Notes under the pieces: generated by a model
The model's database searches: none
The model's input: only the letters and a program-made list of their open reading frames with translations
Told to the model about the DNA's origin: nothing
Made by a program: the position numbers and the translations under genes
In this document: piece by piece, positions 25,232 to 32,512 of the stretch
How positions within the stretch are numbered: position 1 is the first letter of the stretch
How the letters are laid out: each line of letters opens with the position of its first letter
From: Actinomycetes bacterium
Lineage (GTDB): Bacteria > Actinomycetota > Acidimicrobiia > Acidimicrobiales > RAAP-2
NCBI GenBank assembly: GCA_021810205.1
Contig: JAJZJC010000026.1
Span: 1-38,029, forward strand
Direction: 5' to 3'
Length of the DNA: 38,029 nt

Positions 25232-25261
25232 ATTCAGTTTAATCGACTGATGATTCAGTTT
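25232..25261. promoter_or_regulatory. Candidate operator upstream of the BadH-like operon
   Basis: ATTCAGTTT occurs twice, 25232-25240 and 25253-25261, 21 bp apart (two helical turns). The second copy overlaps a perfect inverted repeat ACTGA-TGAT-TCAGT (25246-25259). This AT-rich island in GC-rich DNA is between the TetR gene and the divergent operon, so it is a likely TetR site. Confidence 0.5.
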
Positions 25262-25295
25262 CATGAACGGTGACCGAGCAGCGAAGGTGAGGGAC

Positions 25296-26051
25296 ATGCG
25301 GATCGATCTCGAAGGGCATGCGGCGGTCGTCACCGGAGCGGGATCGGGCATCGGCCGGGCGACGACCCTGGCGCTCGCCGCAGCGGGGGCAAAGGTCGCC
25401 GCCGCCGACATCAATCTCGAAGCCGCCGAGGCGACCGCCAAGCTTGTCGCGGACGAGGGTGGCAGAGCCGAGGCCTTCGCCGTTGACGTCCGGAGCCGGG
25501 AGAGTGCCGAGGCGCTCCAGCGCGCTGCGCAGGAAGCCCTCGGGCTCGTCGACGTCGTCGTGAACGGCGCCGGGTGGAACGCTGGCCAGCCGTTCCTCGA
25601 GAACGACGCCGAGTTCGTCGAGAACGTCGTCGCGCTCAACCTCCTCGGGCCCATCTGGATCTGTCGGGCGTTCCTGGCATCCCTCGTCGACGCAGGCCGG
25701 CCGGGACGGGTCGTGAATGTCTCGAGCGACGCAGGACGGGTCGGGAGCCTCGGCGAGACCGTCTACGCGGGGGCGAAGGGCGGGGTCGTCGCCTTCACCA
25801 AGTCCCTGGCGCGGGAGATGGCCCGCTACGGCGTGAACGTCAACTGCGTCGCCCCGGGGCCGACGGACACCCCTCTGCTCCACGCCCAGCCCCAGAAGAT
25901 CCAAGACGCGCTCCTGCGGGCGATCCCACTCCGCCGCTTCGGGCAGCCCGAGGAGATCGCCCACGTCATCGCGTTCCTCGCCTCCGACCAGGCCTCCTAC
26001 GTGACCGGGCAGGTATTGAGCGTGAGCGGCGGCCTGACGATGGTCGGCTAG
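25296..26051 (+). CDS. BadH-like SDR, putative cyclic 2-hydroxyacyl-CoA dehydrogenase
   Basis: SDR of 251 residues most like 2-hydroxycyclohexanecarboxyl-CoA dehydrogenase (BadH) of alicyclic acid degradation, which makes the 2-keto ring thioester. Cofactor loop TGAGSGIG (13-20), NGAGWNAGQPF (BadH-like 'NAGWD..kPF'), Ser144, Tyr157 and Lys161, and the end GQVLSVSGGLTMVG, which matches the BadH terminus closely. ATG 25296 is preferred because GGTGAGGGAC precedes it; ATG 25263 is possible. First gene of a run of five catabolic genes; the acyl-CoA dehydrogenase gene follows after 4 bp. Substrate inferred from family only. Confidence 0.82.
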   Translation: MRIDLEGHAAVVTGAGSGIGRATTLALAAAGAKVAAADINLEAAEATAKLVADEGGRAEAFAVDVRSRESAEALQRAAQEALGLVDVVVNGAGWNAGQPFLENDAEFVENVVALNLLGPIWICRAFLASLVDAGRPGRVVNVSSDAGRVGSLGETVYAGAKGGVVAFTKSLAREMARYGVNVNCVAPGPTDTPLLHAQPQKIQDALLRAIPLRRFGQPEEIAHVIAFLASDQASYVTGQVLSVSGGLTMVG

Positions 26052-26055
26052 GGCG

Positions 26056-27234
26056 ATGGCCTCGCTCGATACGCGTTCCTCGCCGGCAGCTGCTACCTAC
26101 CTGGCCGATGCCGCCTGGCGAGCGCGGGTGGAGGAGGTCCGCGCCGTCGCCACCGGCGAGCTCGTCGAGCTCGCGCGATCGGGGGTCGAAGGACGCGTCA
26201 ACCGTCCGCTTCTGACGGCGATGGCCCGCCATGGCCTGCTCGAGGCCCTCTTCCCCGGTGCCGCCGCGGGCCAACCGAGTGGCCAAGTGGCGGCGACCGA
26301 GCTGTGTTGCTTGCGCGAGGGTCTGGCCAGCGTGTCCACCGAAGCGGAGACGGCCCTCGCGCTGCAGGGCCTCGGCGGCTATCCCATACTGCAGGGTGGT
26401 AGCACGGCGCTGGTGGAGGCGTGGATCCCCGCGATCGCCCGCGGCGAGGCGGTGGCGGCCTTCGCCCTCAGTGAGCCCGGGGCCGGTTCGGACGCCGCCG
26501 AGCTCGCGTTGCGGGCAGAGCCCTTCGGCGGTGGCTGGCGATTGTACGGCGAGAAGTTGTGGATCTCCAACGCCCCTGAAGCCGACGTCTACACGATCTT
26601 CGCCCGGACCACCCCCGGCGGTGGCGCCCGCGGCGTCACCGCTTTCGCGCTCCCGGCCGAGCGACCCGGGTGCAGCGGAGAGCCCCTCGAGCTGCTCGGG
26701 CCCCACCCGATCGGTCGGCTCCTCCTCGACGGCGTCGAGGTGGGGCCCGACGACGTCCTCGGTGAGGTCGATCGGGGTTTCGGAGTCGCCATGGCCACCC
26801 TCGACCTGTTCCGCCCAAGCGTCGGGGCCTTCGCTGTCGGGATGGCCCGCGCCGCCCTCGACGCGGCACTGTCCTACACCCAAGGGCGACAGGCATTCGG
26901 CGGCGCGCTCTCCGACTTGGAGGCAGTGGCGCACGCCCTGGCCGACATGGCGACGGAGCTCGAGGCTGCCCGCTTGCTCGTCCGAGCTGCCGCCACTGCC
27001 TACGACGCAATGGCGACACGCCACACGGTCACCCGGGCCTCGGCGATGGCCAAAGTCTTTGCCACCGAGGCGGCCCAACGGATCATCGACCACGCTCTCC
27101 AGCTCCACGGAGCCCGGGGGCTGGTCCGGGGCCACCTCCTCGAGCACCTCTACCGGGAGGTGCGGGCGACGCGCATCTACGAGGGCGCTTCGGAGGTGCA
27201 GCGGACGATCATCGCCCGGGAGCTCTTGCGATGA
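26056..27234 (+). CDS. Acyl-CoA dehydrogenase
   Basis: FAD-dependent dehydrogenase of 392 residues that introduces an alpha,beta double bond into an acyl-CoA. AFALSEPGAGSDAAELALRA and LYGEKLWISNAPEAD are the two FAD/substrate signatures; FGVAMATLDLFRPSVGAFAV and YTQGRQAFGGALSDLEAV match the C-terminal helical domain. The catalytic base is Glu376 in IYEGASEVQRTI. It lies 4 bp after the BadH-like gene. In this context it could dehydrogenate a cycloalkanecarboxyl-CoA (as AliB does), but chain-type substrates cannot be excluded. Confidence 0.92.
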   Translation: MASLDTRSSPAAATYLADAAWRARVEEVRAVATGELVELARSGVEGRVNRPLLTAMARHGLLEALFPGAAAGQPSGQVAATELCCLREGLASVSTEAETALALQGLGGYPILQGGSTALVEAWIPAIARGEAVAAFALSEPGAGSDAAELALRAEPFGGGWRLYGEKLWISNAPEADVYTIFARTTPGGGARGVTAFALPAERPGCSGEPLELLGPHPIGRLLLDGVEVGPDDVLGEVDRGFGVAMATLDLFRPSVGAFAVGMARAALDAALSYTQGRQAFGGALSDLEAVAHALADMATELEAARLLVRAAATAYDAMATRHTVTRASAMAKVFATEAAQRIIDHALQLHGARGLVRGHLLEHLYREVRATRIYEGASEVQRTIIARELLR

Positions 27235-27361
27235 GCCCCGCAGCGCGCCCGGCGCCTCGGCGTCGCCCGGCGCGCCGTTCCCCCAGGAGGGAACCGATGG
27301 CCGGCTCGTGCGGCTACCGGGTCGTTTTCCAGATGACAGTACGAGAGAAGGAGGTCCACCG

Positions 27362-28189
27362 ATGAGCCCGTTCCGCGGTTCGGTCAGCCCCACGCCGGCC
27401 TGGAAGCACTTCGAGTTCGTCCTCGAAGATCAGGTCGCCACGGTCACGTTGAACCGGCCCGAGAAGCTGAATGCCCTCACCTTCGAGAGCTATGCCGATC
27501 TGCGCGATCTCCTGCGAGAGCTACCCCAACGCGACGACGTTCGCGCTCTCGTCATCCGTGGCGAGGGCAAGGCGTTCTGCTCTGGCGGAGACGTGAACGA
27601 GATCATCGGTGAGCTCCTCAAGATGCACCCGGACGAGCTGCTCGACTTCACCCGGATGACCGGCGCGGTGGTGCAGGCGATGCGGGAGTGCCCCCTGCCG
27701 ATCATCGCTGCGATCCAGGGGATGGCAGCAGGCGCCGGCTCGGTGATCGCGCTCGCCGCCGACTTCCGCCTCCTCACCCGGTCGGCCCGCTTCGCCTTCC
27801 TGTTCACCAAGGTCGGCCTCGCCGGGGCCGACATGGGCTCGGCCTACCTCCTTCCGCGCCTAGTGGGCTTCGGTAGGGCGACGAAACTGCTCATGCTCGG
27901 CGACACGATCGATGCCGAGACCGCGGATCGCTACGGGCTCGTGTCCGAGCTCGTCGAGGACGGCGAGCTCGACGCCGCGACGACGGCGCTCGCCCGGCGC
28001 CTCGCCGACGGGCCGTCCTTCGCGTACGCGCAGACCAAGTCGCTGCTGTCGCGCGAGCTCGACATGCCGCTCTCGGCCGCGATCGAGCTCGAGGCGATGA
28101 CCCAGGCGCTGCTCATGAAGAGCGCCGACCACGCCGAGTTCCACGCGGCGTTCAACGAGAAGCGCCCCCCCGCCTGGCAGGGGCGTTAG
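27362..28189 (+). CDS. Crotonase-fold enzyme lacking both hydratase glutamates
   Basis: Enoyl-CoA hydratase/isomerase superfamily protein of 275 residues. It has TLNRPEKLNALTFESY, the oxyanion-hole segment AFCSGGDVNE, and IQGMAAGAGSVIALAADFRL. At the first catalytic Glu position (as in GGGCE) there is Ser127, and at the second there is Lys150/Val151 in FTKVGLAGADMGSAYLLPRL; Asp157 is present nearby. So it may be an isomerase, hydrolase or lyase rather than a classical hydratase. Strong ribosome-binding site AGAAGGAGGT nine nt before the ATG at 27362. Fits the operon between the dehydrogenase and the CoA ligase. Confidence 0.85.
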   Translation: MSPFRGSVSPTPAWKHFEFVLEDQVATVTLNRPEKLNALTFESYADLRDLLRELPQRDDVRALVIRGEGKAFCSGGDVNEIIGELLKMHPDELLDFTRMTGAVVQAMRECPLPIIAAIQGMAAGAGSVIALAADFRLLTRSARFAFLFTKVGLAGADMGSAYLLPRLVGFGRATKLLMLGDTIDAETADRYGLVSELVEDGELDAATTALARRLADGPSFAYAQTKSLLSRELDMPLSAAIELEAMTQALLMKSADHAEFHAAFNEKRPPAWQGR

Positions 28190-28228
28190 GGCCGAACGCA
28201 ACCCCAACCTCGCCACAAAGGGGGGACC

Positions 28229-29854
28229 ATGTCCCGAGACACCACGACAGGATCCGTCCACCAGCTCGGCGCCCGGGGCGCGACGGCGTTCCAAGTCCGA
28301 ACCGGGGGGTCACCCCAGCCGAGTCGCGACTGCTCACACGGCCACAACGTGACCGTGTGGCTGGAGGAGCTCGCCAGATCGTCGGGGTGGCTCGGGCGCG
28401 TCGCCTACCTCGACGGCGACCGGCGCTGGAGCTACGAGGAGATCGCCACCTCCGCGGCGGCGGCGGCCACCCTCCTCGCCGAGCGCGGCGCCTGCATGGG
28501 CCGATTCGTTCTCATCGCCACCCAGGACCGAATCGCCTTCGTCCTCGCCTTCCTCGGTGCCGCCCGCCTCGGCGCCATCGCACTGCCGGTCAACCCGAGG
28601 CTCGGTCCCAAGCAGCACGCCTTCATGGTCGCCGACGCCAAGCCCACCCTCGTCGTGTGCGAGGACGAGCTCACCTGCCACTTCCCGGGCGTCGCGGTGC
28701 TCAGCGCCGACGAGCTCGAGACGCTCGGACCCTCCCAGCCGCCTGCACCTCCCGCTAGCCTTCCACCTGGCGCCCTCCTCTACGGCCTGTACACCTCGGG
28801 CACCACCGGTAGACCCAAGCTCGCGCTCCACCGGCACTCCGATGTCGCCCACTACGCAGAAGTGCTGCGCGCCACCCTCGAGCCGACCCCCGACGACGTC
28901 TTCTTCTCGGTGTCGCGCGCCTACTTCTCCTACGGGCTGGGCAACAGCCTGCTGTGCGTCCTGTCGACTGGCGTCGCGGCCGTCCTCCAGCGGGAACTGC
29001 CCACCGTCGAGGCCGTCTCCCAGGTCGTGGCAAGGTTCCGGCCGACGGTGCTGTTCGCCGTCCCCACCTTCTACGCCGTGCTCCTCGCCGAGGGAGACGC
29101 GAGAAAGTTCGCCTCCCTGCGCGTCTGCCTGTCGGCGGGCGAGGCACTTGCTCCGGCGCTCCAGGAGCACGCCGCTGCCGCCTTCGGGGCGCCCGTCTTG
29201 AACGGGCTCGGCTCGACCGAGGTCGGTGGCCCCCCGTTCATCTCCCACACTCTGGGGAACTGCCGCCCGGGGACCTTGGGCAAGCCGATGCCCGGCTATG
29301 AGCTGAGCGTTCGGGACGAGCGCGCTGACCCCGTACCCCCTGGCGCGGTGGGCACGCTGTGGGTGAAGGGGCCGACCGTCATGCCCGGCTACCACAACAG
29401 GCCTGAGGAGAACGCGAAGGCGCTCGTCGGCGACTGGCTCGTCACCGGCGACCTGGTCAGCCTCTGCCAGGACGGTGAGGTCCGCTACCACGGGCGAAAG
29501 GACGACCTCCAGATGATCGGGGGCATCTCCGTGGCGCCCACCGAGATCGAGGGGATCCTTTCGGGCCACCCGGCCGTCGAGGAGGCGGCCGTCGTGGCCC
29601 TCCCAGACGCAATCGGCGCGACGCGCCTTCGCGCCTTCGTCGTCCTCGCGCCCGGGCAGGCCCCCTCCAAGGAGCTCGAGGCGACATTGCTCCAGCTCGT
29701 ACGGACTCACCTCGTCGCGTACATGGTCCCGCGCAGCGTCACCTTCGTCGACGCGCTGCCCCGCACGCCGTCGGGCAAGCTCCAGCGCCACGTCCTGCGC
29801 GGCGGCTGGCCGCCGGCCGGCAGCGGGTCGGACGCACCGACAAGGCGAGAATGA
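28229..29854 (+). CDS. Benzoate-CoA ligase-family acyl/aryl-CoA synthetase
   Basis: AMP-forming CoA ligase of 541 residues. P-loop-like motif YTSGTTGRPKLALHRHSD (about 188-205), the AYFSYGLGNSLLCVLSTG segment characteristic of benzoate-CoA ligases, LGSTEVG (adenine/substrate), WLVTGDLVSLCQDGEVRYHG, RKDDLQMIGG (hinge) and the adenylation Lys517 in TPSGKLQR. AAAGGGGGG precedes the ATG. It would activate the ring carboxylic acid at the head of the pathway; an aromatic or alicyclic acid is the best guess from the family, but a single position does not decide between them. Confidence 0.88.
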   Translation: MSRDTTTGSVHQLGARGATAFQVRTGGSPQPSRDCSHGHNVTVWLEELARSSGWLGRVAYLDGDRRWSYEEIATSAAAAATLLAERGACMGRFVLIATQDRIAFVLAFLGAARLGAIALPVNPRLGPKQHAFMVADAKPTLVVCEDELTCHFPGVAVLSADELETLGPSQPPAPPASLPPGALLYGLYTSGTTGRPKLALHRHSDVAHYAEVLRATLEPTPDDVFFSVSRAYFSYGLGNSLLCVLSTGVAAVLQRELPTVEAVSQVVARFRPTVLFAVPTFYAVLLAEGDARKFASLRVCLSAGEALAPALQEHAAAAFGAPVLNGLGSTEVGGPPFISHTLGNCRPGTLGKPMPGYELSVRDERADPVPPGAVGTLWVKGPTVMPGYHNRPEENAKALVGDWLVTGDLVSLCQDGEVRYHGRKDDLQMIGGISVAPTEIEGILSGHPAVEEAAVVALPDAIGATRLRAFVVLAPGQAPSKELEATLLQLVRTHLVAYMVPRSVTFVDALPRTPSGKLQRHVLRGGWPPAGSGSDAPTRRE

Positions 29855-29927
29855 GGAGCGCGGCGCGCAAGCAGCACAGCCGCGAGCAGAACGGCTACAC
29901 CAACAGCGAGGAAAGCGAGGAAAGCGG

Positions 29928-30734
29928 ATGCCCGTGTCCGACCACGCGGTGGAGCGCGAGCGTCGGGGATCCGTCGAGATCCTGACGATCAACCGGCCCG
30001 ACCAGCGCAACGCCATCGACGGCGCCGTCTCGAGAGGGATCGCGGCTGCGCTCGACGAGCTCGCCACCGACGACGAGGTGGCCGTGGTCATCCTCACCGG
30101 CGCCGGCGATCGGGCCTTCTGTGCCGGGATGGACCTGAAGGCGTTCGCCGCCGGCGAGATGCCCGAGACCTCCTCGGTCCCTGGGGGGTTCGCCGGCATC
30201 ACCCGGCGCAGCTTCCCGAAGCCGCTCATCGCGGCGGTCAACGGGGCGGCGGTCGCCGGGGGCTTCGAAATCGTCCTCAGCTGCGACCTCGCCGTCGCCG
30301 CCGACCACGCCACCTTCGGCATCCCCGAGGTGACCCGCGGTCTGCTCGCTGCTGCCGGCGGGCTCGTGCGGCTGCCAAAGCGCCTGCCCCTCGCCGTCGC
30401 TCTCGAGCTCGCCCTCACCGGCGCGCCCATCGACGCCGAGCGAGCCCATGCCCTCGGGCTCGTGAACCGAGTGGTGCCGCGCGACCAGGCCCTCGAGGCC
30501 GCCCTCGGCCTCGCCGAGGTGATCGCCGCCAACGCGCCGCTGTCGGTGCGAGCATCCAAGGCCGTGCTGCGCGCCGCCGCCGACACCGACGAGGCGTCTG
30601 GGTGGCGGATCAACGACGATGCAGCCGCCGTCGTGAGCCGCTCCCCCGACGCGCGCGAAGGGGCGCTCGCCTTCGCCCAGAAGCGTCCCCCGGTCTGGAC
30701 GGGTCACCGCTTCTCGTTTGGTGCGCAGATGTGA
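29928..30734 (+). CDS. Enoyl-CoA hydratase (crotonase)
   Basis: Hydratase of 268 residues: TINRPDQRNAIDGAVSRGI, oxyanion-hole AFCAGMDLKAF, VNGAAVAGGFEIVLSCDLAV with Glu114, and FGIPEVTRGLLAAAGGLVRL with Glu134, so both catalytic glutamates are kept, unlike in the crotonase encoded at 27362. Ends with KRPPVWTGH typical of the family. A 9-bp GCGAGGAAA repeat (29906-29914 and 29915-29923) gives two GAGG sequences before the ATG. Last gene of the TetR-linked run; it would hydrate the cyclic enoyl-CoA before the BadH-like step. Confidence 0.9.
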   Translation: MPVSDHAVERERRGSVEILTINRPDQRNAIDGAVSRGIAAALDELATDDEVAVVILTGAGDRAFCAGMDLKAFAAGEMPETSSVPGGFAGITRRSFPKPLIAAVNGAAVAGGFEIVLSCDLAVAADHATFGIPEVTRGLLAAAGGLVRLPKRLPLAVALELALTGAPIDAERAHALGLVNRVVPRDQALEAALGLAEVIAANAPLSVRASKAVLRAAADTDEASGWRINDDAAAVVSRSPDAREGALAFAQKRPPVWTGHRFSFGAQM

Positions 30735-30903
30735 GCACGTTCAGGCAGCCTCGCTTTGTGGAGCAGTGACGTCTCGTCTGGTTCCCCGGTGCCGTCTTCT
30801 GCCTTCTTCTGCCTTCACTTCGAGCTCACGTCGTTCGAGGTCGAGGCTCGCTGGGCTCTTCCCGGCCCAGGAGCTCCGTCATCGGCGGCCCGTCCAGCGA
30901 GTC

Positions 30904-31210
30904 CTACGTGCAGAATGGCTCCTCGAGAGAACGGATCAGCGCCTTCAAGCGGTCTCCCTGTTCTCGGTAGGCGTTGGCGAGCGCCGCAAGGTTCTCGGCC
31001 TCCGCACGAGCGATGAGGAGCTCAGTGGTCCGCGCCTGCTGGCGGTGCACCGGGAGGAATCTGCGTCCGGTGAAGAAATATGCGCAATCCAGGCAGTCGT
31101 CCTGCCTGGGGCAGATTTCGTCGACGGGCCGGACGCAGTAGCCGTTCGGCAGGCTCGTGCGGATGCGGCTCGAATTCTCCTCGATCCACTCGAGCTCACC
31201 AGGGGACCAC
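30904..31210 (-). mobile_element. Remnant of a Tn554-like tyrosine recombinase gene (3' end)
   Basis: About 95 codons matching the end of actinobacterial integrases: NGYC, three further Cys (C-x5-C-x2-C), FLPVHRQQ and LIARAEAENLAAL, then the coiled 'DRLKALIRSLEE' close. The catalytic domain is gone. It remains in frame with the upstream aldolase gene. The 168-bp spacer after it (30735-30903) holds no gene and may be more of the lost element. Confidence 0.72.
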
Positions 31211-31998
31211 TCGAGCTCACCGGGGGAGGTCTCGATCGCCGGCGCCGCCGCAAGCGCCTTGCGCCGAAGGTACTGCCAGCCCGCCTCGAGCAGTGGCGGG
31301 TTCCAGATCTCGTCCCGCTTCGATGCCGCCTCCGCCTCGTCCGACCACGAGATCGGCTCCCCAGCGGCCATTGCCGCGAGCTGCACCTGGCATGCCCTGT
31401 CGAGGAGCACCGCCGCCATCACGCCAGCCGCGACGCTCTCTCCGACAGCAACGAGCCCGTGGCGGGGCATGAGGCAGGCTCGGGCATCGCCAAGCGTCGT
31501 GGCGAGAGCGACACCGAGGTCCTTCGTTTTCACGAGGCCCCCGGTTCGAAGGAACCGGGGCACGTCGGGGTGAGCGAAGAGCGCGCCCTCGTGAGAGAGT
31601 GCCCGCAGCGGCACGCCGAGCGACGAGAGGGCGTTTGCGGCGGCCGAATGGGTGTGGACGACGCATTCGACGTCGGAACGCATCCGGAAGATCTCGCCGT
31701 GGATCGGAAACTCGATGTGGCGGGTGCCCGTGCCCTCGAGGATCTCGCCATCGAGCCCGAGGAGCAGCATCCGAGAAGCGACGACCTCGTCGAACCCCAG
31801 TCCTGCGGCCTTCATCCAAAAGCCTCGACCGCGCGGGTCCCGAACAGACACGTGGCCCCACACGAGGTCGCCCTGGCCAGCCACCCCGAGCGCCTGGTTC
31901 GCCTCCACGGCCAGCCGAACCACTGCGTCGACGTCCCTGTCCTCGACGTCCCTGTCCCCGATGTCCCTGTCCTCGATGTCCTCGATGATCAATGCCAC
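30904..31998 (-). CDS. Class II aldolase/adducin protein fused to an integrase tail
   Basis: 364-residue chimera. Residues about 24-250 are a class II aldolase domain, Zn-dependent lyase/epimerase fold: GQGDLVWGHVSVRD, VVHTHSAAANALS with metal ligands His115 and His117, and CLMPRHGLVAVG with His180. Residues about 266-364 are not aldolase: LPNGYCVRPVDEICPRQDDC, then CAYFFTGRRFLPVHRQQA, the Cys-rich end of Tn554-type site-specific recombinases. The junction lies at a 21-bp tandem repeat. N-terminal residues 6-23 are a D-R-D-rich stretch from a 15-bp repeat. GTG 31998 is chosen since TATTCT lies 6 nt upstream; a longer frame to 32079 exists. Whether the fusion protein works is unclear. Confidence 0.8.
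   Translation of the reverse strand: MALIIEDIEDRDIGDRDVEDRDVDAVVRLAVEANQALGVAGQGDLVWGHVSVRDPRGRGFWMKAAGLGFDEVVASRMLLLGLDGEILEGTGTRHIEFPIHGEIFRMRSDVECVVHTHSAAANALSSLGVPLRALSHEGALFAHPDVPRFLRTGGLVKTKDLGVALATTLGDARACLMPRHGLVAVGESVAAGVMAAVLLDRACQVQLAAMAAGEPISWSDEAEAASKRDEIWNPPLLEAGWQYLRRKALAAAPAIETSPGELEWSPGELEWIEENSSRIRTSLPNGYCVRPVDEICPRQDDCLDCAYFFTGRRFLPVHRQQARTTELLIARAEAENLAALANAYREQGDRLKALIRSLEEPFCT
31186..31227 (-). repeat. 21-bp tandem repeat at the aldolase-integrase junction
   Basis: Two 21-bp units (31186-31206, 31207-31227) with one mismatch encode SPGELEW twice, exactly where aldolase similarity ends and integrase similarity begins. Confidence 0.85.
31933..31977 (-). repeat. 15-bp tandem repeat in the aldolase N-terminus
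   Basis: Three 15-bp units (31933-31947, 31948-31962, 31963-31977), differing at two positions, plus a truncated fourth, encode an acidic/basic D-R-D-rich stretch before the aldolase domain. Confidence 0.85.
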
Positions 31999-32004
31999 GC
32001 CAAC

Positions 32005-32010
32005 AGAATA
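32005..32010 (-). promoter_or_regulatory. Putative -10 element for leaderless aldolase gene
   Basis: TATTCT on the minus strand ends 6 nt before the GTG at 31998; it is close to the consensus TATAAT and there is no good ribosome-binding site. Confidence 0.45.
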
Positions 32011-32068
32011 CCTTTCTGCTCTCAGGAGCGCCACATGTTGCGCGTGCGGTGGCACCTCATCGGCATCG

Positions 32069-32356
32069 TCATCGGCCATGTCTCGCTTTGCGCAGGTCGA
32101 GGTGCTGATGGAGTTGCGAGAGGTTGTAGCGCCCCAGCACCTCGTTGTTCGCGGCGAGCTCGTGGGCGCAGCGCGGTTCGAAGATCTCGATCACTCGAGC
32201 CGCAGCGGGTGCCTTGCAAGCTCGGTCATCGGGGTGGAGGGACGGCGCGGCGACGCAGGCGTCGTCGCGAGCGGGACAGTCTCGAGCCGACTCATATCCA
32301 CCGACGCTCCATGACGCGCCGTTGTAGAGTGCCGGACAAGTGATCGTCCGTTGCAA
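32069..32356 (-). CDS. Hypothetical small protein, doubtful
   Basis: A 95-codon frame just upstream of the aldolase gene on the same strand. The C-terminal half, IEIFEPRCAHELAANNEVLG followed by RYNLSQLHQHLDL, has a real-protein composition with few Arg/Pro, unlike most shadows here. The N-terminal half has five Cys. Not recognised. Its putative start region overlaps an inverted repeat. It could be a small gene or the end of a decayed one. Confidence 0.3.
   Translation of the reverse strand: MQRTITCPALYNGASWSVGGYESARDCPARDDACVAAPSLHPDDRACKAPAAARVIEIFEPRCAHELAANNEVLGRYNLSQLHQHLDLRKARHGR
32333..32350. promoter_or_regulatory. Inverted repeat upstream of the ferredoxin remnant and IpdAB operon
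   Basis: CGGAC-8 nt-GTCCG (32333-32337 and 32346-32350) lies about 30 bp before the ferredoxin fragment. It could be an operator for the second catabolic arm; evidence is the symmetry only. Confidence 0.3.
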
Positions 32357-32382
32357 ACTGGTCGCGCCAGCGCGGGGTCGTC

Positions 32383-32493
32383 GTGACCTACGGGATCACC
32401 GAGCCCTACGTCGAGACCAAGGGCCAGTCGTGCATCGACGTCTGCCGCGCTGGTGGCTCACGAGCGGGTCGATGCCCGCTGCCCGCAAGGTAG
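32383..32493 (+). pseudogene. Truncated ferredoxin gene fragment
   Basis: From GTG 32383 the frame reads VTYGITEPYVETKGQSCIDV then CRAGG, closely resembling the first 25 residues of 7Fe/4Fe ferredoxins ('tYvItepC...kd.aCv.vCPvd'). The first cluster Cys is replaced by Tyr, the Cys-Pro by Cys-Arg, and the frame runs into unrelated codons and a TAG at 32491, which forms part of the ribosome-binding site AGGAGG of the next gene. Cluster binding is impossible. It suggests deletion of a ferredoxin that once headed this operon. Confidence 0.65.
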
Positions 32494-32512
32494 GAGGCCG
32501 GGTGACGTCTGC

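Noticed and set aside
30904-31210. A complete transposon or integrated element
   Set aside because: Only the last 95 or so codons of a recombinase are present; no catalytic domain, end repeats or partner genes were found.
30718-32343. 541-codon plus-strand frame opposite the aldolase gene
   Set aside because: The minus strand has the aldolase and integrase motifs; the plus frame is Arg/His/Ser-rich without similarity.
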